Part shown: positions 60,591-64,000 of the stretch, piece after piece
Layout: the number at the start of each line of letters is the position of its first letter
Position numbering within the stretch: the stretch's first letter is position 1
Source: Geomonas subterranea
Lineage (GTDB): Bacteria > Desulfobacterota > Desulfuromonadia > Geobacterales > Geobacteraceae
Direction of reading: 5' to 3'
NCBI RefSeq assembly: GCF_019063845.1
Contig: NZ_CP077683.1
Coordinates: 310,001 to 374,000 of the forward strand
DNA length: 64,000 bases
Made by a program: the position numbers and the translations under genes
Notes under the pieces: generated by a model
What the model saw: the letters and a program-made list of their open reading frames with translations, nothing else
Told to the model about the DNA's origin: nothing
The model's database searches: none

Positions 60591-62282
60591 ATGGGAGACG
60601 ACCCAGCCAAATACCACGCCCTGTTCGACCAGATGGCCCAGGGGGCGTTCTTTCAGTCGGCGGATGGCACGCTGACCGATGTCAATCCCGCTGCGCTGGA
60701 GATGTTCGGCCTGACCCGTGACGAGTTCCTGGGGCGGACCTCTATGAACCCCGACTGGCGCGTCATAGCGGAGGACGGCTCCGACCTTCCTCCCGAGCGG
60801 CACCCTTCCATGGCTGCCCTCGGCAGCGGCCGCCCCGTCCGCGATTTCATCGCGGGTGTGTTCAACCCGCGAAAAAGATGTATCTGCTGGTTCAATCTCA
60901 ACGCCCTTCCCATGTTCAGGCCCGGCGACTCCTCACCGCACCAGGTCTTCGTGACCATGCATGACATCTCCAGCCATAAGCGGATCAACGACATCCACCT
61001 CTCCCGCATCCGCCTGATCCAATGCGCCGGTGTCCACCCTCTCGATGAACTGATGGTGCAAGCGCTGGACGAGGTGGAAAAGCTGACCGGCAGCGCCATC
61101 GGCTTTTACCACCTCTTCGACGCCGCCACCGGTTCCGTAGCGCTTAAGGCTTGGTCCACCAGCACCTTGGAGCGGTTCTGCGGCATCGACGACCGGGATC
61201 AGCACTACAGCGTGGAGCAGGCGGGCGTCTGGGCCGATTGCCTGCGCTCAGGCAAGGCCACCATCTACAACGACTACAACATCATTCCCCACCGGAAAGG
61301 TTTTCCGCCCGGGCACACCCCGGTCCGGCGCATCCTGGTGGTGCCGGTGCAAAGAAACGGGGAGGTGGTCGCCATCCTGGGGGTGGGAAACAAGCCCTCC
61401 GACTACACCGAGACTGACGTCCATACCGTCACTCTCTTCGCCGACCTCACCTGGGACGTGGCCCAGCAAAAGCAGATGCAGGACAGGCTGCTCGCCAAGA
61501 CGGGCGAACTGAAAGAGGCCAACGAGCTTCTCGAACAGCGGGTGAACCAGCGCACGGCCGACCTCCAGGCCGCCATCCGGGAGCGCGAGTCCTTCAGCTA
61601 CTCCGTATCGCACGATCTGCGGGCGCCCTTGCGGCACATCAGCAGCTACAGCTCCATCCTCATCGAGGAGTACGGCCCGGCTCTCCCCTACGAGGCCCGC
61701 ACGTACCTGGACCGGATGCGGGGTGCCGCGAACCAGATGGGCGCGCTCATCGACCACCTGCTGGAGCTCTCCAAGGTGGCGAGGGCCGTCATAAGTCCCG
61801 AGCCGATCGACTTGAGCGCCGCTGCGGCCGGCATCCTGCAGATGCTGCAGGAAACCGAGCCGCACCGGATGGTCTACCAGGAGATCCAGCCGGGACTGAC
61901 CACACAGGGGGACGTCCACCTGGTCAACCAGCTCCTGGGCAACCTGTTGGGGAACGCCTGGAAGTACACCTTGAAGACCCCCTTCCCCAGGATCGCGGTG
62001 GGCAAGACCACGGCCGCCGGCGAGGAGGTCTTCTTCGTGACCGACAACGGCGCCGGCTTCGACATGAGCTACCAGTCCAAGCTGTTCAAGCCCTTCGAGC
62101 GTCTGCACGGTTCCGAGTTCGACGGGGTGGGGATAGGGCTTGCGACGTCGCACCAGATAGTCGAGCGGCACGGCGGCAGGATCTGGGGCGAAGGGACGGT
62201 GGGCAGGGGCGCTACCTTCTACTTCACCCTGGGGGGACGATGTGAGCACGAGGTAACAGCAGCAGGGGACGTGGCTCGTTAA
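60591..62282 (+). CDS. Soluble PAS-GAF histidine kinase
   Basis: 563 aa from ATG 60591 (AAGGGACCACA). PAS (about 8-135, YHALFDQMAQGAFFQSADG), GAF (about 150-300, VEKLTGSAIGFYHLF, VPVQRNGEVVAILGVGNK), a coiled linker, HisKA with SVSHDLRAPLRHI, and HATPase with [21 protein letters not shown] and GVGIGLATS. No receiver and no membrane helix. The kinase core resembles that of the 27.5-29.2 kb kinase. Its partner regulator is not visible. Confidence 0.9.
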   Translation: MGDDPAKYHALFDQMAQGAFFQSADGTLTDVNPAALEMFGLTRDEFLGRTSMNPDWRVIAEDGSDLPPERHPSMAALGSGRPVRDFIAGVFNPRKRCICWFNLNALPMFRPGDSSPHQVFVTMHDISSHKRINDIHLSRIRLIQCAGVHPLDELMVQALDEVEKLTGSAIGFYHLFDAATGSVALKAWSTSTLERFCGIDDRDQHYSVEQAGVWADCLRSGKATIYNDYNIIPHRKGFPPGHTPVRRILVVPVQRNGEVVAILGVGNKPSDYTETDVHTVTLFADLTWDVAQQKQMQDRLLAKTGELKEANELLEQRVNQRTADLQAAIRERESFSYSVSHDLRAPLRHISSYSSILIEEYGPALPYEARTYLDRMRGAANQMGALIDHLLELSKVARAVISPEPIDLSAAAAGILQMLQETEPHRMVYQEIQPGLTTQGDVHLVNQLLGNLLGNAWKYTLKTPFPRIAVGKTTAAGEEVFFVTDNGAGFDMSYQSKLFKPFERLHGSEFDGVGIGLATSHQIVERHGGRIWGEGTVGRGATFYFTLGGRCEHEVTAAGDVAR

Positions 62283-62300
62283 ACCGCGTCCCCTGGTCTG
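62263..62300. terminator. Possible bidirectional terminator hairpin
   Basis: CAGGGGACG and CGTCCCCTG form a 9-bp stem across the kinase stop codon, between two convergent genes. It is followed only by GTCTGTT, so termination strength is uncertain. Confidence 0.4.
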
Positions 62301-62316
62301 TTAATGGGAGTGCAAA

Positions 62317-63177
62317 TTATTTGAGCGGCAGGTAGATGTCGGTGACCAACTCGTGCTCGGCCACGTCCGGCATCAGGTTCAGGTAGTGGAAAAAGAGCGG
62401 GAAATCCCTCAATTCCTCTCCGCTTTTGGGGAACCAGTCGCGGTAGAGCGGATAGACGCTATCGCCGATCCGGTCGTGGGAGCCCAGGTGCCGCACCACG
62501 GCGCAGCGGCCGCCCGGGATCACGCCGTTTAACACCCCCTGCTGGTTCTCCGGCACCTCCTGTGAAACCTCGCCGCAGATATCGAAACGGAACTGCTCCG
62601 GCTCCACGTTCGCGGGATCGTCGTAGACTATGCCGAAGGTTCGCGACTCCTTTACCGGCGACAACCCGCTTTGCTTGCGCCACTCGATGAACTTCAGCGC
62701 CGAATCGTCCAGCTTTTCCGGCGCGCCCCGGTGGGCCAGGACCGCAATCCGCGTCTCGGTGAACTCCATTGTTTTCACGTCCATATCTCCTCTCCTTTCA
62801 TTGGGCGGCAGCCGGAAGCGTTCCTTCCAAGGCTGCCATCTGGGTGATTTCCTGAACTGAGAGGGGGACTGTCCGAATATCTGCCGGAAGGCGCGGGCAA
62901 ACGCTTCCGGGCTTTCGAATCCTGCGTCGAGTGCGATGTCGATGATGCGCTCGTCGCGGCGGTAGACAAGCCGGTAGGAGGCGTGCTTCAGCCGCAGTTG
63001 CCGGATGTAGGCGAGGACCCCGGTGCCGGTGTAGAGCGAGAATTGCCGGTGGAAGTGGAACTTGGAGAAATGCGCCACCCGGCTCAGCCGCTCGACCGTC
63101 AACGGTTCGTCCAGGTGCCGCTCGATGTAACGCAACACCCTGTCGAACCTCTCCGCGTATGCCTGTGCTTTATCCAT
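62317..63177 (-). CDS. AraC-type regulator with GyrI-like effector domain
   Basis: 286 aa. Two N-terminal helix-turn-helix units (LTVERLSRVAHFSKFHFHRQ and RIIDIALDAGFESPEAFARAFR) are followed by a GyrI/SOUL-type ligand domain (RIAVLAHRGAPEKLDDS, GGRCAVVRHLGSHDRIGDSV, ELVTDIYLPLK). This is the Rob/YtfH-like arrangement for sensing small hydrophobic or drug-like compounds. It has its own upstream region; targets unknown. Confidence 0.9.
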   Translation of the reverse strand: MDKAQAYAERFDRVLRYIERHLDEPLTVERLSRVAHFSKFHFHRQFSLYTGTGVLAYIRQLRLKHASYRLVYRRDERIIDIALDAGFESPEAFARAFRQIFGQSPSQFRKSPRWQPWKERFRLPPNERRGDMDVKTMEFTETRIAVLAHRGAPEKLDDSALKFIEWRKQSGLSPVKESRTFGIVYDDPANVEPEQFRFDICGEVSQEVPENQQGVLNGVIPGGRCAVVRHLGSHDRIGDSVYPLYRDWFPKSGEELRDFPLFFHYLNLMPDVAEHELVTDIYLPLK

Positions 63178-63214
63178 GTTGATGCCCCTCTCGATTCGCC
63201 GCTCATCCTACGTG

Positions 63215-63300
63215 ATCTTCGAGAGAGATTCCTGACCGAAATTGCTCAAATCGCGGCGCCAGTTTGCCTTCAGGTAGGATTGAGCATCGGTGGATGCGGT
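63215..63300 (-). pseudogene. Possible remnant of a paralogue of the 63.7 kb gene
   Basis: The minus strand around 63260-63290 reads DAQSYLKANW, close to the C-terminus of the gene at 63710-63991 (DAQSYLKPN-stop), and stays open to about 63215. No start or upstream body is visible. Confidence 0.35.
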
Positions 63301-63442
63301 GCCAGGTCTTGAAAAATCACTTTTCATATACAAGCATGTGCAATTTGGGCCAAGTACCGGAAGAACCTTGTTTCATATTTCACCTCAATTTCCTTATAAT
63401 CAAAGGGGATGCAGCGTGTCCCTTATGAAAAGGAGCACAGAG

Positions 63443-63607
63443 ATGAAAACGAAAATCCGGTACCTGGTTGCACTCGTGGTGTTACCGGCACTGCTGTCGG
63501 CCTGCATTGTCGTGCCGGTGGACGGTTATTACGGGCACCCCCACGGATATTATTACGACGGCTATGATGGCCATTATGGTCGCGGCCCGTATGGCGGGCG
63601 CAGGTAG
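63443..63607 (+). CDS. Small lipoprotein with Tyr/Gly/His-rich tail
   Basis: 54 aa from ATG 63443, with AGGAG 8 bp upstream (ATG 63425 overlaps that site). Lipobox LLSAC at residues 17-21. The mature part is short and rich in Tyr, Gly and His (YYGHPHGYYYDGYDGHYG), as in small envelope lipoproteins of unknown role. A GGACCACC/GGTGGTCC hairpin follows at 63615-63647 without a U-run. Confidence 0.7.
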   Translation: MKTKIRYLVALVVLPALLSACIVVPVDGYYGHPHGYYYDGYDGHYGRGPYGGRR

Positions 63608-63709
63608 AAAGTACGGACCACCTCCAAGGTAAGGCTGCCGGTGGTCCATGAGGCCTGTGGCAATGAGCCGGCACCGACAGCGAGACCTTGCGGCAGTTGT
63701 CAATAGTGC

Positions 63710-63991
63710 CTAGTTCGGCTTCAGGTACGATTGAGCGTCGTACGAGAACTGGCGGGCGGTCGCGTCAAAGGCCTCGTCTTCGCTGTAGGTAAAGGCGTTG
63801 ACCCAGGCAAACGGCAGGAGACCAAGCCATAGCGCACCCTTTCTCGTGATGTCATACCTGTACGTGTCCTTCATCTGACCATCGACGTAGACGTTGTACT
63901 GGACGATGTAGCCGTCCCTCGTGCTCCAGACCGGCAACAACGTCAGGGTGGAAACAGAGAGGTATCCGAAAGCGAACGCTGGAATCGTCAT
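63710..63991 (-). CDS. Unknown protein, possibly cut by the window end
   Basis: 93 codons visible to the stop at 63710. An ATG lies at 63991, but the frame stays open to the window end (WKP before it), so the true start may be outside. A hydrophobic N-terminal stretch (AFAFGYLSVSTLTLLPVW) could be the end of a signal or a membrane helix. YNVYVDGQMKDTYRYDITRK and ALWLGLLPFAWVNAFTYSE follow. No family recognised. Confidence 0.55.
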   Translation of the reverse strand: MTIPAFAFGYLSVSTLTLLPVWSTRDGYIVQYNVYVDGQMKDTYRYDITRKGALWLGLLPFAWVNAFTYSEDEAFDATARQFSYDAQSYLKPN

Positions 63992-64000
63992 CGGTTTCCA

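Overview
The window looks like a chromosomal segment of a Geobacterales bacterium (Geobacter, Citrifermentans or Geomonas type; assigned from memory, not by a search). Supporting signs are a GC-rich backbone, many PAS/GAF histidine kinases, a dCache chemoreceptor, a Dcu-type dicarboxylate carrier, an NAD-glutamate dehydrogenase, a DUF485/ActP-type symporter pair, and a beta-oxidation island with a membrane ETF:quinone oxidoreductase (EMO type). Very long antisense ORFs (up to 1038 codons) are GC-bias shadows and are left out.

Layout. 0-12.7 kb: a 5' piece of an unknown membrane protein, NAD-glutamate dehydrogenase, a C4-dicarboxylate carrier carrying an inserted parvulin domain, about 1 kb of tandem 74-78 bp palindrome-containing repeats, a sigma54 two-component pair, a chemoreceptor and a fibronectin-type-III protein followed by a 21-bp tandem repeat. 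13.2-25 kb: a sedentary chromosomal integron. It has a minus-strand integron integrase whose catalytic core is lost by an in-frame deletion, a near-consensus outward cassette promoter, then 18 gene cassettes separated by 17 recognisable attC sites and ending in two half-attC remnants. The cassettes are AT-rich compared with the flanks, mostly of unknown function, and about half encode small membrane proteins. Two cassettes occur twice, two carry broken genes, one is bicistronic and one carries a reverse-oriented gene. 25-38 kb: a methyltransferase, a split solute-binding sensor, histidine kinases, adenine deaminase, a holin-like/DUF3618/YtxH envelope trio, a DUF3187 outer-membrane protein, and a FIST protein paired with a hybrid kinase.

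38-60.5 kb: a short-chain acyl-CoA island. A MerR regulator, an IclR-type regulator and a DUF485/ActP-type symporter precede IcmF (fused isobutyryl-CoA mutase), a nitroreductase and an M24 peptidase. They are followed by thiolase, 3-hydroxybutyryl-CoA dehydrogenase, enoyl-CoA hydratase, acyl-CoA dehydrogenase, EMO, EtfB, EtfA, a second acyl-CoA dehydrogenase and a two-subunit CoA-transferase. Together these could take up and activate (iso)butyrate, isomerise isobutyryl-CoA to butyryl-CoA, oxidise it to two acetyl-CoA and pass electrons through ETF and EMO to menaquinone. A nearly identical 25-bp promoter/operator lies beside the MerR gene and in front of the thiolase operon, suggesting LiuR-like control. 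Remnants of a CoA-transferase/hydrolase gene and of a second etfB mark earlier rearrangement.

60.5-64 kb: another sensor kinase, an AraC/GyrI-type regulator, a small lipoprotein and a gene cut by the window end.

Two families of intergenic palindromes recur: GGCGAATAATCATTCGCC (amplified at 5.4-6.45 kb) and CCCTCTCCC/GGGAGAGGG blocks. I saw no rRNA, tRNA, CRISPR array or intact insertion sequence.
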